A stretch of 64,000 bases of DNA from Sphingomonas sp. Root241 (GCF_001428865.1 NZ_LMIV01000002.1:938903-1002902), one strand, 5' to 3'. Numbered from the stretch's first letter, positions 41,053-50,320 are shown. Program-made: numbers and translations. Notes: generated by a model not told the origin, from the letters alone.

Positions 41053-43821
41053 TCAGAAGCGGAAGCGCACGCCGAGCGAGTAGCTGCGCTCGAGGTACAG
41101 GATCTGCCGCGCGTAGCTGTCGCCGTCGACATTGTACTGGCGATCGCGCTGCAGCGGATTGCCGAGCAGGTTCACGATGTCGAACGCGAGCGTGATGTTC
41201 GGGATCGGCGTGATCGAGGTCGAGAAGTCGAGCTGGCCGCGCCCGCGCTCCTTCACTGCGTGCGCAGTCGGATCGAGCGGCTCGAGGCTGTAATAGTTCA
41301 CGAACTCCGAGCGGTAGTTATAGGCGAGACGCGCCGAGAATTGCGGCTTCTCGTACAATGCGATGAGGTTGTACGCCCATTTCGACACGCCCGGGAACGG
41401 CTGCTGCTCGTTGTTGAGCGTCGCTGCGAAGTTGGGCTGAAGATCGCCCTTCGCGTCGATATAGGTGCCGTTCGCCTGAAGGCCGAAACCCTTCATCCAT
41501 TCGGGCAGCCCGTCGATGTCGAGGAAGCTGGTGAACGTCACTTCCGCGCCTTGCAGTCGGGTCTGGCCAAGGTTTACCGGCCGCGCGATACGCAGGCCGG
41601 GCTGGGTGCGATCATCCACCGTCGCGAGGAAGCCCGCGGCGTCGTGCCGGAAGACCGCCGCCGTGATCGAGCCGGTGCGCGAGAAATAATATTCGAGGCT
41701 CGCATCGTAATTATCCGAAGTGAGCGGCTTCAGGTCGGGATTGCCGGCCGAACCGCCGCGACGCAGGCGCTCGACGCAGACCGCCGAGCCTGCGTTCGCG
41801 GGATCGAGGCAGGTGTCGCCCGGCGCGAGGATCACCGGCTGGCCCAGCGAGGTGTTGGGACGAAGATCGAAGAAGTTCGGCCGGGTGCGCGTCTGGGTGA
41901 AGGCGAGACGCAGCTGGAGCTTGTCGGTGAGGCCGACCCGCGCGCTGACGTTCGGCAGATAGTCGGTATATTCGCTCTCGGCGCTGGTTGCCGGGAAAGT
42001 GACCGCCCCGCCGGTGGCCTCGACCCGCGAGAAGCCGTCGATATTCAGCTTGGTCTTGACCGCACGCAGGCCGACCACGCCGTCGATGACGGTGCCGCCC
42101 AGATCGAAGCCGTATTTGAGCTGCGCATAAGCCGCATAGGACTTCTCGTTCGCGCGGAAATTCTCGGCCGGATTGTAGGGCGGCATGCCTGCGGGGACCC
42201 CGAAGAAGGTGCGCAGCTGGGTGATGTTGTCGCGGATGCTGTCGCGCGTGGGGGTGGCGAAGAAGACGTTGGGCTGCACGTTGTTGAACTGGAAGCCGGG
42301 CATGGTCGAACGGACATCCAGCCCCGGCAGCGCGGTCAGCGGAATGCGCGCCCCTTCATTGTTGATGTAGAGGTTGCCCAGGTCGCGGCCTGCCTTGCGA
42401 TTGGTGTAGCGCAGGCCGACGTCGATCCGCTTCAGGAAGCCGAGATCGAGATCGTAGGACAAATCGGTGCGCGCCTGCCAGTCCTTGCCGTTCACCCGCA
42501 GCCGTTCCTGCCAGAGGCCGCGGCTGATGTAATTGGCGGGGTCGTTGATGTTGAAATTGAGGAAAGTCTGGGTGGGGCCGCCGTCATGCGCGGCATCGAA
42601 CACGACGTTGCGCACCGGCGAGCTCGCCATCGCATAGTCGACGTTCATCACGCTCGTCGTGAACTGGCTGTCGGTATAGGCGATGTCGGCCGAGAGCCGC
42701 AGCCGGTCCCTGGTCCAGATCAGGCCGCCGCCGCCCTGATAAGTGTCGGTGTGGCCGTTGAACGATCCGGCATAGCCGTCCGGGCGCACGGCGTTGGTGA
42801 CGGTCATCGACGAGATCTGGTTGGTGCCGGGGATCTTCGAGATGTTCGACAGCGTCATCCCGCCGAAGATCGGGATGAACATCCAGCGGTTGTAATCCTC
42901 CGAGCGGAAGCCCTGGAACAGGCCGTCGGCATAGATTTCGAGCTCGGGCGTCGGCTTCCACTGGAACGCGGCATTGACCGACGGGCGCCAGCGCTTGCCA
43001 TAACCGAGGAAGTTGCCCTGCGCGTCGGGGAAGCGCAGACCCGCATTGCCCGGCGCGTTGACCGCGTCGGTGGTGCCGATCACCAGCGACTGCTCGCGGG
43101 TCGAATCGAGGAATTCGATGCCGACATAGGAGGCGTTCACCAGCAGGCCCATCTCGCCGATGCCGGTATCCCAGCGATCGCTGATCAACAGGTTGCCGTT
43201 GGGGGCTTCGCGCTGCGCCTGCTCCGAATGCACGTAGTTGAGCGAGCCGGAGAGCTCGAAGCCGTTGAAGTCGAACGGCTTGCGCCCGCGCACGTTGACC
43301 GCGCCGGCGATGCCGCCTTCGATCTGGTTGGCGAGGCCCGACTTGTACACTTCCAGCGCCGCGACCGTACCGGCGGGGAAGTCCTGGATCTGGACGTAGC
43401 GGCCCTCGGCCGTGAAGATGTCGCGGCCGTTATAGGTGGTGGTCAGGTTAGGCAGCCCCCGGACGGTGACGCCCGCCGATTCACCGCCGCCGCGGGTGAC
43501 CGCCACGCCGGGAACGCGCTGGAGCGCGGAGGAAGCGAAGGTGTCGGGCAGCTTGCCGATATCCTCGGCGACGATCGCGTCGACGATGCCCTCGGACTCG
43601 CGCTTGATCCGCTGCGAGGTCTCGAGGCTGCGGCGAAGACCGGTGACGACGATCGCGTCCTCTTCGGCTTGCTGCACCGAGGCGCTGGCTGCCGCGGCAT
43701 CGGGCGCACCAGCCGCTGCGTCTTGCGCGGCGGCCGTTGAGTCCGCCTGAGCGAAGGCGGGCGCAGCCCCGGCGAGAATGAAGAACGAAGTCGAAGCTAG
43801 AATCATGGATTTCAGGCGCAT
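41053..43821 (-). CDS. TonB-dependent receptor (second of two)
   Basis: A 922-residue outer-membrane receptor. Signal peptide SMILASTSFFILAGAAPAFA, a spacer rich in Ala/Asp/Gln, TonB-box-like EDAIVVTGLRRSLETSQ, plug with IGKLPDTFASSALQRVPGVAV and SAGVTVRGLPNLTTTYNGRD, then a barrel ending SLGVRFRF. SD GGGGAGG precedes ATG 43821. A promoter with an ACCGGTT operator lies upstream. Next genes GH105 and BNR_4 suggest a rhamnose/uronate-containing oligosaccharide as cargo, distinct from that of the first receptor. Confidence 0.93.
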   Translation of the reverse strand: MRLKSMILASTSFFILAGAAPAFAQADSTAAAQDAAAGAPDAAAASASVQQAEEDAIVVTGLRRSLETSQRIKRESEGIVDAIVAEDIGKLPDTFASSALQRVPGVAVTRGGGESAGVTVRGLPNLTTTYNGRDIFTAEGRYVQIQDFPAGTVAALEVYKSGLANQIEGGIAGAVNVRGRKPFDFNGFELSGSLNYVHSEQAQREAPNGNLLISDRWDTGIGEMGLLVNASYVGIEFLDSTREQSLVIGTTDAVNAPGNAGLRFPDAQGNFLGYGKRWRPSVNAAFQWKPTPELEIYADGLFQGFRSEDYNRWMFIPIFGGMTLSNISKIPGTNQISSMTVTNAVRPDGYAGSFNGHTDTYQGGGGLIWTRDRLRLSADIAYTDSQFTTSVMNVDYAMASSPVRNVVFDAAHDGGPTQTFLNFNINDPANYISRGLWQERLRVNGKDWQARTDLSYDLDLGFLKRIDVGLRYTNRKAGRDLGNLYINNEGARIPLTALPGLDVRSTMPGFQFNNVQPNVFFATPTRDSIRDNITQLRTFFGVPAGMPPYNPAENFRANEKSYAAYAQLKYGFDLGGTVIDGVVGLRAVKTKLNIDGFSRVEATGGAVTFPATSAESEYTDYLPNVSARVGLTDKLQLRLAFTQTRTRPNFFDLRPNTSLGQPVILAPGDTCLDPANAGSAVCVERLRRGGSAGNPDLKPLTSDNYDASLEYYFSRTGSITAAVFRHDAAGFLATVDDRTQPGLRIARPVNLGQTRLQGAEVTFTSFLDIDGLPEWMKGFGLQANGTYIDAKGDLQPNFAATLNNEQQPFPGVSKWAYNLIALYEKPQFSARLAYNYRSEFVNYYSLEPLDPTAHAVKERGRGQLDFSTSITPIPNITLAFDIVNLLGNPLQRDRQYNVDGDSYARQILYLERSYSLGVRFRF

Positions 43822-43883
43822 CGCGCGTACCTCCCCTGGCGAGTTGAGCAGGGCCCTTGGCGGGCCTCTCTGTTCAGCCCGGA

Positions 43884-43912
43884 GCTATGCAACCGGTTAC
43901 GGCGGCTGCCAA
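43884..43912 (-). promoter_or_regulatory. Promoter with LacI-type operator upstream of TonB receptor
   Basis: On the minus strand TTGGCA (43907-43912) and CATAGC (43884-43889) are 17 bp apart and fit -35/-10 boxes. Between them lies TGCAACCGGTTACG (plus strand 43888-43901), an imperfect palindrome with the AACCGGTT centre typical of LacI-family operators. The receptor start is 63 bp downstream. No LacI gene is in the window. The rest of 43822-44060 shows nothing coding. Confidence 0.55.
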
Positions 43913-44060
43913 GCCATTTATCATATCAATAAGACTGGAAATGAAAAATGCTCGACTGGCGTTGCGAAAAGGACACAGTGTGGAAGCGCGACGGCACGCA
44001 TCCCGAATCCTGGCGTCCGCAGGTGGGCCGGCCCGGTTAATGGGACCGGCCCCGTGGAGT

Positions 44061-44999
44061 CTAGAATTCGAAAGGCGCGGTGATCCGCCGCTCTGCCATC
44101 ATGAAGGCATCGGCGACGATCTGGAGCGGGCGCACATCGACATCGCTTTCGCCCGCCGCGAGCAGCTCGGCGAAGCGTGCATAGAGCCTCGGATATTCGC
44201 GATCGGGCGCCTTCTGCTCCTCCTCGCCGGGCAGTTGCAGGATGCTGCCGCCCATGCCGAGCCGCAGCGTGCCTGCGTCGGTGTCGATCTCGATGTCCCA
44301 GGTTTGCGGCCCGGTCTGGAGGAAGTCGAACACCACCTCGACGCGCGCATCGCCGCTGCGCATCTCGAGTCTGGCGGCGAGCGGGGAGGCGCGCCCCTCG
44401 GGCACTTCCATCCACCCCTTGTCGAGGAGCATCGGCTCGGGAAGGATCTTGGTCGCGATCGACAGCGCGTTGATGCCCGGATCGAACACGCCGAAGCCGC
44501 CCGCCGCCAGGATCCACTCCTGCCCGGGATGCCAGCGGCGAATGTCTTCCTTCCACGTGATGCGCACCGCGAGGATGCGCTTGCCCTGCAGCCAGGCCTT
44601 GGCGGGCTCGACGCCGGCCGCTTCGCGCGAATGCCATGTCGTGTAGAGCACGACGCCTTTCGCGCTGGCGCGGTCGGCGAGCGCCGCGATCTCGGTCAGC
44701 GTGGCTGCCGGCGGCTTTTCGAGCATCACGTGCAGCCCCGCATCGATCGCGGCCAGCGCCTGTTCGTAACGCCCGTCCGGCGGGGTGCAGAGCGAAACCG
44801 CGTCGAGATCATGCCCGCTCGCGATCATCGTGCCGATGTCGGGATAGCCTGGAACGCCGTCGAGGGTCGCGTGCCGGCTCGCAGTCGCCCTCAGTTCGAA
44901 CCGGCCATCGGCCGCGAGGGCGGGGAGGTGCTGATCCCGCGCGATCTTGCCGATTCCCACCAGCCCCAGCCGAATCCGCTGCGTCCCGCTTTCCGTCAT
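44061..44999 (-). CDS. gal: D-galactose 1-dehydrogenase (Gfo/Idh/MocA family)
   Basis: A 312-residue NAD(P)-dependent oxidoreductase that oxidises D-galactose to galactonolactone. It matches Pseudomonas fluorescens galactose dehydrogenase along its length: IRLGLVGIGKIARDQHLPAL, AVSLCTPPDGRYEQALAAI, LHVMLEKPPAATL, ITWKEDIRRWHPGQEWI, GGFGVFDPGINALSIATKIL and the C-terminal DVDVRPLQIVADAFM. It is divergent from the IlvD/Edd dehydratase (135-bp gap with an AT-rich tataagatatatat block next to its start). Other MocA-family sugar dehydrogenases are possible, but the motif agreement is strong. Confidence 0.87.
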   Translation of the reverse strand: MTESGTQRIRLGLVGIGKIARDQHLPALAADGRFELRATASRHATLDGVPGYPDIGTMIASGHDLDAVSLCTPPDGRYEQALAAIDAGLHVMLEKPPAATLTEIAALADRASAKGVVLYTTWHSREAAGVEPAKAWLQGKRILAVRITWKEDIRRWHPGQEWILAAGGFGVFDPGINALSIATKILPEPMLLDKGWMEVPEGRASPLAARLEMRSGDARVEVVFDFLQTGPQTWDIEIDTDAGTLRLGMGGSILQLPGEEEQKAPDREYPRLYARFAELLAAGESDVDVRPLQIVADAFMMAERRITAPFEF

Positions 45000-45134
45000 C
45001 CTCGCGACTTCCTTTTATAAGATATATATGCTCTTCCTATTGCCGCGCACTGCCGGTATCAAGCCCGCACGGCGCCGCCGGGGCGAACAAATAGTGGCGC
45101 TGGTGTAAAGACAAACTACCCACCGGAGAGGTGA

Positions 45135-46940
45135 ATGAACGACGCGGAAAACGGTTCGAACGGCGGGCGCCCGCCCCTGAGGTCGCGTGCCTGGTTCGAC
45201 AACCCCGCCAATCCCGACATGACTGCACTTTATGTCGAGCGCTACCTTAATTTCGGCATCAGCCTCGAAGAGATCCAGTCGGGCAGGCCGATCATCGGCA
45301 TCGCCCAGACCGGCAGCGATCTCGCGCCGTGCAACCGCCACCATCTCGAACTCGCCAAGCGCGTGCGCGAGGGGATTCGCGACGCGGGCGGCATCGCGCT
45401 CGAATTCGGCACCCATCCGATCCAGGAGACCGGCAAGCGCCCGACCGCGGGGCTCGATCGCAACCTGCAATATTTGAGCCTCGTCGAATCGATCTACGGC
45501 TATCCGATGGACGGCGTCGTCCTGACGATCGGCTGCGACAAGACCACCCCCGCCTGCCTGATGGCCGCCGCAACGGTGAACATCCCCTCGATCGCATTGT
45601 CGGTCGGCCCGATGCTCAATGGCTGGTTCAAGGGCGAGCGTACCGGATCGGGCACGATCGTGTGGAAAGCGCGCGAGATGCTCGCCGCGGGCGAGATCGA
45701 CTATCAGGGCTTCATCAAGCTCGTGGCCTCTTCGGCGCCGTCCACCGGCTGGTGCAACACGATGGGCACCGCGACGACGATGAACTCGCTGTGCGAGGCG
45801 CTCGGCATGTCGCTTCCCGGCTCGGCGGCGATCCCCGCGCCGTATCGCGACCGGCAGGAAAATGCCTATCGCACGGGGCTGCAGATCGTCGAGATGGTGC
45901 ATGCCGATCGCAAGCCTTCGGATGTGCTGACGCGGACTGCCTTCATGAACGCGATCCGCGTCAATTCGGCGATCGGCGGCTCTACCAACGCGCCGATCCA
46001 CCTCAATGCGATCGCCCGCCACATCGGCGTCGAGTTGAGCCTCGCCGACTGGGAGGAGCATGGCGCGGACGTGCCCCTGGTCGTCAATCTCCAGCCGGCG
46101 GGCAAATATCTGGGCGAGGACTTCTACCGCGCCGGCGGCGTGCCCGCGGTGATGGGGCAGTTGCTCCGCGCTGGGCTGATCGACGGCAGCGCGCTCACCG
46201 TCAACGGCAAGACTGTCGGCGACAATGTCGGGACTGCCGAGACCGAGGATGCGGATGTCATCTTCCCGCTCGATGCGCCGATGAAGCGCGCGGCGGGACT
46301 GACCGTCCTGTCGGGCAATCTGTTCGACAGCGCCGTGATGAAATTGAGCGTGATTTCCGACGAATTCCGCGCGCGCTACCTCTCCAACCCCGACGATCCC
46401 GAGGCATTCGAGGGCAAGGCCTTCGTGTTCGACGGGCCCGAGGATTATCACCACCGCATCGACGATCCCTCGCTCGGTATCGACGACAATTCGATCCTGA
46501 TCATGCGTGGCGCGGGGCCGGTCGGCTATCCGGGCGGCGCCGAGGTCGTGAACATGCGTCCGCCCGTCGCATTGATCCGCGCCGGCGTGCACGCGCTGCC
46601 CTGCCTCGGCGACGGCCGCCAGTCGGGCACCAGCGGAAGCCCGTCGATCCTCAACGCCGCGCCCGAGGCCGCGGTCGGGGGCGGACTCGCGCTGGTGCAG
46701 ACCGGCGACCGCATCCGCATCGATCTGAAGAAACTCCGGGTCGACGTGCTGGTCGACGACGCCGAACTCGCGCGCCGTCGCGAAGCCCTGGGCGTGGATT
46801 ACGTTCCGGAGAGCCAGACCCCCTGGCAGGAGATCCACCGCAATCTGGTCGGACAATTCGATACTGGCGCGGTGCTCGAGAATGCCGTCAAATACCAGCG
46901 CATCGCCCAGACCAGGGGCATTCCGCGCGACAGCCACTGA
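45135..46940 (+). CDS. IlvD/Edd-family sugar-acid dehydratase (galactonate/arabinonate type)
   Basis: A 601-residue Fe-S dehydratase. The probable cluster ligands are Cys66 ([16 protein letters not shown]), Cys134 ([12 protein letters not shown]) and Cys207 ([15 protein letters not shown]); [18 protein letters not shown] and [20 protein letters not shown] are the other family blocks. The length and [12 protein letters not shown] start are those of L-arabinonate/D-xylonate/D-fuconate/D-galactonate dehydratases, not of IlvD. With galactose dehydrogenase, dgoK and dgoA nearby, D-galactonate is the favoured substrate; L-arabinonate from side chains is the alternative. SD GGAGAGG. First gene of a plus-strand unit. 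Confidence 0.83.
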   Translation: MNDAENGSNGGRPPLRSRAWFDNPANPDMTALYVERYLNFGISLEEIQSGRPIIGIAQTGSDLAPCNRHHLELAKRVREGIRDAGGIALEFGTHPIQETGKRPTAGLDRNLQYLSLVESIYGYPMDGVVLTIGCDKTTPACLMAAATVNIPSIALSVGPMLNGWFKGERTGSGTIVWKAREMLAAGEIDYQGFIKLVASSAPSTGWCNTMGTATTMNSLCEALGMSLPGSAAIPAPYRDRQENAYRTGLQIVEMVHADRKPSDVLTRTAFMNAIRVNSAIGGSTNAPIHLNAIARHIGVELSLADWEEHGADVPLVVNLQPAGKYLGEDFYRAGGVPAVMGQLLRAGLIDGSALTVNGKTVGDNVGTAETEDADVIFPLDAPMKRAAGLTVLSGNLFDSAVMKLSVISDEFRARYLSNPDDPEAFEGKAFVFDGPEDYHHRIDDPSLGIDDNSILIMRGAGPVGYPGGAEVVNMRPPVALIRAGVHALPCLGDGRQSGTSGSPSILNAAPEAAVGGGLALVQTGDRIRIDLKKLRVDVLVDDAELARRREALGVDYVPESQTPWQEIHRNLVGQFDTGAVLENAVKYQRIAQTRGIPRDSH

Positions 46941-46975
46941 TACGCACCGACAACGACAAAATGGAGGGAGAGAGA

Positions 46976-48127
46976 ATGAAGACGATCGCTGCTCTGGGAG
47001 TATTGGCCGCCATGGCAATCGCCGCCCCCGCCGCCGACGCCGCCACCGCGAAGCGCGGCACCTTCGGCAAGTTGCCCGACGGCCGCACGGTCGATTCGGT
47101 GCTGCTCACCAACAATCGCGGCATCTCGGCGAACATCATCGCTTATGGCGCGTCGATCCAGTCGCTGGTGATGCCCGATCGCGCCGGCAAGAAGGCCGAC
47201 ATCGCGCTCGGCCATGACAATATCGGCGATTATCTGGCGCATCCGAACTTCATCGGATCGACCGTCGGCCGCTTCGCCAACCGGATCAACGCCGGGCGCT
47301 TCACGCTGAACGGCCGCCAATATCAGACACCGCTCAACGACAGCACCAATTCGCTCCACGGCGGCTCGGTCGGCTTCGACAAGGTGCTGTGGCAGGTCGT
47401 CTCGGTGAAGAACGGCCCGACCGCGTCGGTGACCCTGCGCTATGTCAGCCCCGACGGCGATCAGGGCTATCCCGGCACGATGACGGTGGACGCCACCTAT
47501 GCGCTGGATGAGCAGAACAACCTGACGATCGAATATACCGCGACCACCGACAAGGAGACGATCGTCAACATCTCCAACCACGCCTACTGGAACCTGTCCG
47601 GCGAAGGCTCGTCCAACGGCGCGATGGGGCACGTCGTCACCATCCCCGCGGATTCGATCACGCCGGTCGACGAGACGCTGATCCCTACCGGCGCGTTCCG
47701 TCCGGTCGCCGGCACCGTGTTCGACTTCCGCAAGCCCCGCGCGATCGGTGATCGTGTTCGTGACGCCAGCGACAAGCAGATGGTCTATGGCCGTGGCTAT
47801 GATCACAATTGGGTGATCGGCCGCAAGGTGACCACGACCCAGCATCTGATGTCGCGCGTCTCGGATCCGGTCTCGGGCCGCAGCTTCGAACTCTGGTCGA
47901 ACCAGCCGGGTCTGCAATTCTATTCGGGCAATTTCCTCAACGGCACCTTCTCGGGCAAGGCGAAGAAGATCTATCGCGAAGGCGACGCGATCGTGATGGA
48001 GCCGCAGATCTTCCCCGACGCGATCAACCAGAAGGGCTTCCCCGAGGCACGCCTCCAACCCGGCCAGACCTATCGCAACGTCATGACCTACAAGTTCAGC
48101 AGCGGCGCGACCGCGGCTCGCCGCTGA
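46976..48127 (+). CDS. galM: Aldose 1-epimerase (galactose mutarotase), exported
   Basis: A 383-residue mutarotase with a signal peptide (MKTIAALGVLAAMAIAAPA), so probably periplasmic. Family blocks: FIGSTVGRFANRINAGRF, NSLHGGSVGFDKVLW, the catalytic His in VNISNHAYWNLSGEG and catalytic Glu in AIVMEPQIFPDAINQKGF. It lies 35 bp after the dehydratase with SD GGAGGGAGAGA. It would set galactose (or arabinose) anomers before uptake or oxidation. The cytosolic RhaM plays the equivalent part for rhamnose. Confidence 0.92.
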   Translation: MKTIAALGVLAAMAIAAPAADAATAKRGTFGKLPDGRTVDSVLLTNNRGISANIIAYGASIQSLVMPDRAGKKADIALGHDNIGDYLAHPNFIGSTVGRFANRINAGRFTLNGRQYQTPLNDSTNSLHGGSVGFDKVLWQVVSVKNGPTASVTLRYVSPDGDQGYPGTMTVDATYALDEQNNLTIEYTATTDKETIVNISNHAYWNLSGEGSSNGAMGHVVTIPADSITPVDETLIPTGAFRPVAGTVFDFRKPRAIGDRVRDASDKQMVYGRGYDHNWVIGRKVTTTQHLMSRVSDPVSGRSFELWSNQPGLQFYSGNFLNGTFSGKAKKIYREGDAIVMEPQIFPDAINQKGFPEARLQPGQTYRNVMTYKFSSGATAARR

Positions 48128-48143
48128 ACCCGGGAGAGACCTG

Positions 48144-49286
48144 ATGATCCGTCGTAGCTTCCTTTTCGCGGCGACCGCGCTCGTCCTCGTTGTGGGCGCC
48201 GCACCCGCCGATGCGCGCGATCAATGGACCAAAGCGCAGGCCGCTGCCTTCCATGCCAAACAGCCCTGGCTCGTCGGCGCGAACTACACGCCGGCCTCGG
48301 CGATCAACCAGCTCGAGATGTGGCAGGCCGAAACCTGGGATCCCGCCAGGATCGACAAGGAGCTCGCCTGGGCCGAATCGATTGGCATGAACACGATGCG
48401 CGTGTTCCTCCACAATCTGCTCTGGGAGAACGACCCCGAGGGCCTCAAGCGCCGCATGGACGAATTCCTCGTCATCGCTGCGAAGCACAAGATCCGCCCG
48501 CTGTTCGTGCTGTTCGACAGCTGCTGGGATCCCGATCCCGTCGCCGGACCGCAGCACCCGCCGATCCCCGGCGTCCACAATTCGGGCTGGGTCCAGTCCC
48601 CCGGCGCAGCGCGGCTCAAGGACGCGTCGCAATACGACAAGTTCGAGAGCTACGTGAAGGGCGTCATCGGCCATTTCGCGGGCGACCAGCGCATCCTCGG
48701 CTGGGATCTGTGGAACGAGCCCAACAATGGCGGCGGCGGCAATTACAAGCCGACTCCCGACAAGAAGGAATATGTCGCGAAGCTGCTCCCGCGCATCTTC
48801 ACCTGGGCGCGCGCGGTCGATCCGACCCAGCCGCTCACCTCGGGCGTGTGGATCGGCGATCATTGGGACGACCAGGCCAAATTGGACGCAGTCGAGAAGA
48901 CCCAGATCGCCCAGTCGGACGTGCTCAGCTTCCACGACTACAGCTGGCCGGAGAAGTTCGACGAGCGCGCGAAGCAGATGCTCAGCTATGGCCGGCCGGT
49001 GTGGTGCACCGAATATATGGCGCGCGGCAACGGCTCGACCTTCGACGGTTCGCTGCCCATCGCGAAGAAATACAATATCGCGATGTTCAACTGGGGCTTC
49101 GTCGACGGCAAGACCCAGACGCGCCTGCCATGGGACAGCTGGAAAAAGCCCTACACTTGGGACGAACCCACGATCTGGTTCCACGAGGTCTTCCGCGCCG
49201 ACGGCAAGCCCTATCGCCAAGCCGAGGTCGACCTGATCAAGCGCTTGGCCGCGGCGCCAAAGGGCGTGGTGCCCGCGGGAAAATGA
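48144..49286 (+). CDS. GH5-like (clan A) glycoside hydrolase, exported
   Basis: A 380-residue exported protein (signal MIRRSFLFAATALVLVVGAA) with a TIM-barrel glycosidase pattern: WLVGANYTPASAINQLEMWQ, IGMNTMRVFLHNLLWEND, RPLFVLFDSCWDPDP, acid/base in ILGWDLWNEPNN, FHDYSW, and the nucleophile in RPVWCTEYMARGNGS. Relatives are often labelled 1,4-beta-xylanase or GH5, but no subfamily is recognised with confidence. It starts 16 bp after galM and its stop overlaps the ATG of the next gene. In this unit a galactan- or arabinan-directed role is plausible but unproven. Confidence 0.75.
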   Translation: MIRRSFLFAATALVLVVGAAPADARDQWTKAQAAAFHAKQPWLVGANYTPASAINQLEMWQAETWDPARIDKELAWAESIGMNTMRVFLHNLLWENDPEGLKRRMDEFLVIAAKHKIRPLFVLFDSCWDPDPVAGPQHPPIPGVHNSGWVQSPGAARLKDASQYDKFESYVKGVIGHFAGDQRILGWDLWNEPNNGGGGNYKPTPDKKEYVAKLLPRIFTWARAVDPTQPLTSGVWIGDHWDDQAKLDAVEKTQIAQSDVLSFHDYSWPEKFDERAKQMLSYGRPVWCTEYMARGNGSTFDGSLPIAKKYNIAMFNWGFVDGKTQTRLPWDSWKKPYTWDEPTIWFHEVFRADGKPYRQAEVDLIKRLAAAPKGVVPAGK

Positions 49287-50314
49287 GCGAGGCCGCTGCG
49301 CCGATCAATTCCTCCCCCGGAAACGGCGTTTCCGGGGGAGGGGGACCATTCGCTGCGCGAACGGTCCCCCTCCCCCGGAGCTTCCGCTCCTGGGGAGGAA
49401 TTTTGGTGCTCACCGGCATTGCCTTGAGGGCGACGCTACCGGCAGCGTCCGCGCAGGAAGTTAAGTCGGTTTTCGCCGGCGCCGATCCCGATATCGCGTT
49501 CGCCGGCGGCCGCTACTGGATCTATCCGACCGGCGGCGGCGGGCTCTTCGCCTGGTCTTCGCCCGATATGGTCCAGTGGACACGCAAGGAGCAGCCGCTC
49601 CTCCGGCTCAAGGACATCGCCTGGATCGAAGACGACCGCGCCCCGCAGCACTTCCTCTGGGCGCCCGACATGGTCCAGGCCAATGGCGGCTGGTATTTCT
49701 ATTATTCGGTCGGCCCCCAGAACCCGACTCCCAGCCGTATCGGCGTCGCGATCTGCAAGGGGCCGGCGGGACCCTGCACCGACAGCGGCAAGCCGCTCGT
49801 CACCGGCGGCAAGGGCTTCGAGGCGATCGATCCCGCGGTGTTCGTCGATCCGAAAAGCAGGACGCCCTATCTCTATGCCGGCGGCAGCGCCGGCGCGACA
49901 TTGCGTGTCTGGGCGCTCAAGCCCGACATGGTCAGCCTGGACCATGAGGTGAAGGTCGATACCCCGCCCAATTTCACCGAGGGTGCCTTCATGCACTTTC
50001 GCAAGGGCATCTATTATCTGTCCTACTCGGCCGGGAAGTGGGACACCGCCTCTTATCAGGTCCACTACGCCGTCGCGCTCTCGCCCACAGGCCCATGGCG
50101 CTATGGCGGACCATTGCTCGTCGGCGACAAGCGGTATCGCGGCCCCGGCCACCACGCCTTCTTCGAGGATCCGAAGGACGGCAAATGGTACATCGCCTAT
50201 CATCGCTGGGAAGGGCAGTTCGGCGACGGCCCCTATCAGGGCAGCCGCCGCGTCGCGATCCAGCCGATCACCTATCGCGACGACGGTGCGATCGAAGCGA
50301 TCAGGATGAAGTGA
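49283..50314 (+). CDS. GH43-family glycosidase, exported; repeat at its 5' end
   Basis: A GH43-like propeller enzyme of up to 343 residues: VFAGADPDIAFAGGRYWIYP (first Asp), APQHFLWAPDMVQANGGWYF, EAIDPAVFVDPKSRTPYLYA and FTEGAFMHFRKGIYYLSYS (general-acid Glu), GPGHHAFFEDPKDGKWYIAY. ATG 49283 overlaps the GH5-like stop (ATGA). A 96-bp palindromic repeat (49307-49402) then adds 32 in-frame codons before the hydrophobic signal ILVLTGIALRATLPAASA. A GTG at 49406 follows GGGGAGG (provided by the repeat) by seven bases and is a likely present-day start. Probable arabinanase, arabinosidase or galactosidase. Confidence 0.82.
   Translation: MSEAAAPINSSPGNGVSGGGGPFAARTVPLPRSFRSWGGILVLTGIALRATLPAASAQEVKSVFAGADPDIAFAGGRYWIYPTGGGGLFAWSSPDMVQWTRKEQPLLRLKDIAWIEDDRAPQHFLWAPDMVQANGGWYFYYSVGPQNPTPSRIGVAICKGPAGPCTDSGKPLVTGGKGFEAIDPAVFVDPKSRTPYLYAGGSAGATLRVWALKPDMVSLDHEVKVDTPPNFTEGAFMHFRKGIYYLSYSAGKWDTASYQVHYAVALSPTGPWRYGGPLLVGDKRYRGPGHHAFFEDPKDGKWYIAYHRWEGQFGDGPYQGSRRVAIQPITYRDDGAIEAIRMK
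49307..49402. repeat. 96-bp palindromic repeat inside the 5' end of the GH43 frame
   Basis: Ends are aattcctcccc and ggggaggaatt. Inside are ggaaacggcgtttcc, ggaccattcgctgcgcgaac-type and ggagcttccgctcc sub-hairpins, so the whole element folds on itself. Length is divisible by three and no stop occurs in the gene's frame. The right end supplies a Shine-Dalgarno sequence ahead of the GTG at 49406. Confidence 0.88.
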
Positions 50315-50320
50315 AGCACA

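Noticed and set aside
40723..43740. Open frame of about 1005 codons opposite the second TonB receptor
   Set aside because: Same reason; its residues mirror the receptor codons and it runs across the receptor terminator and into GH105.
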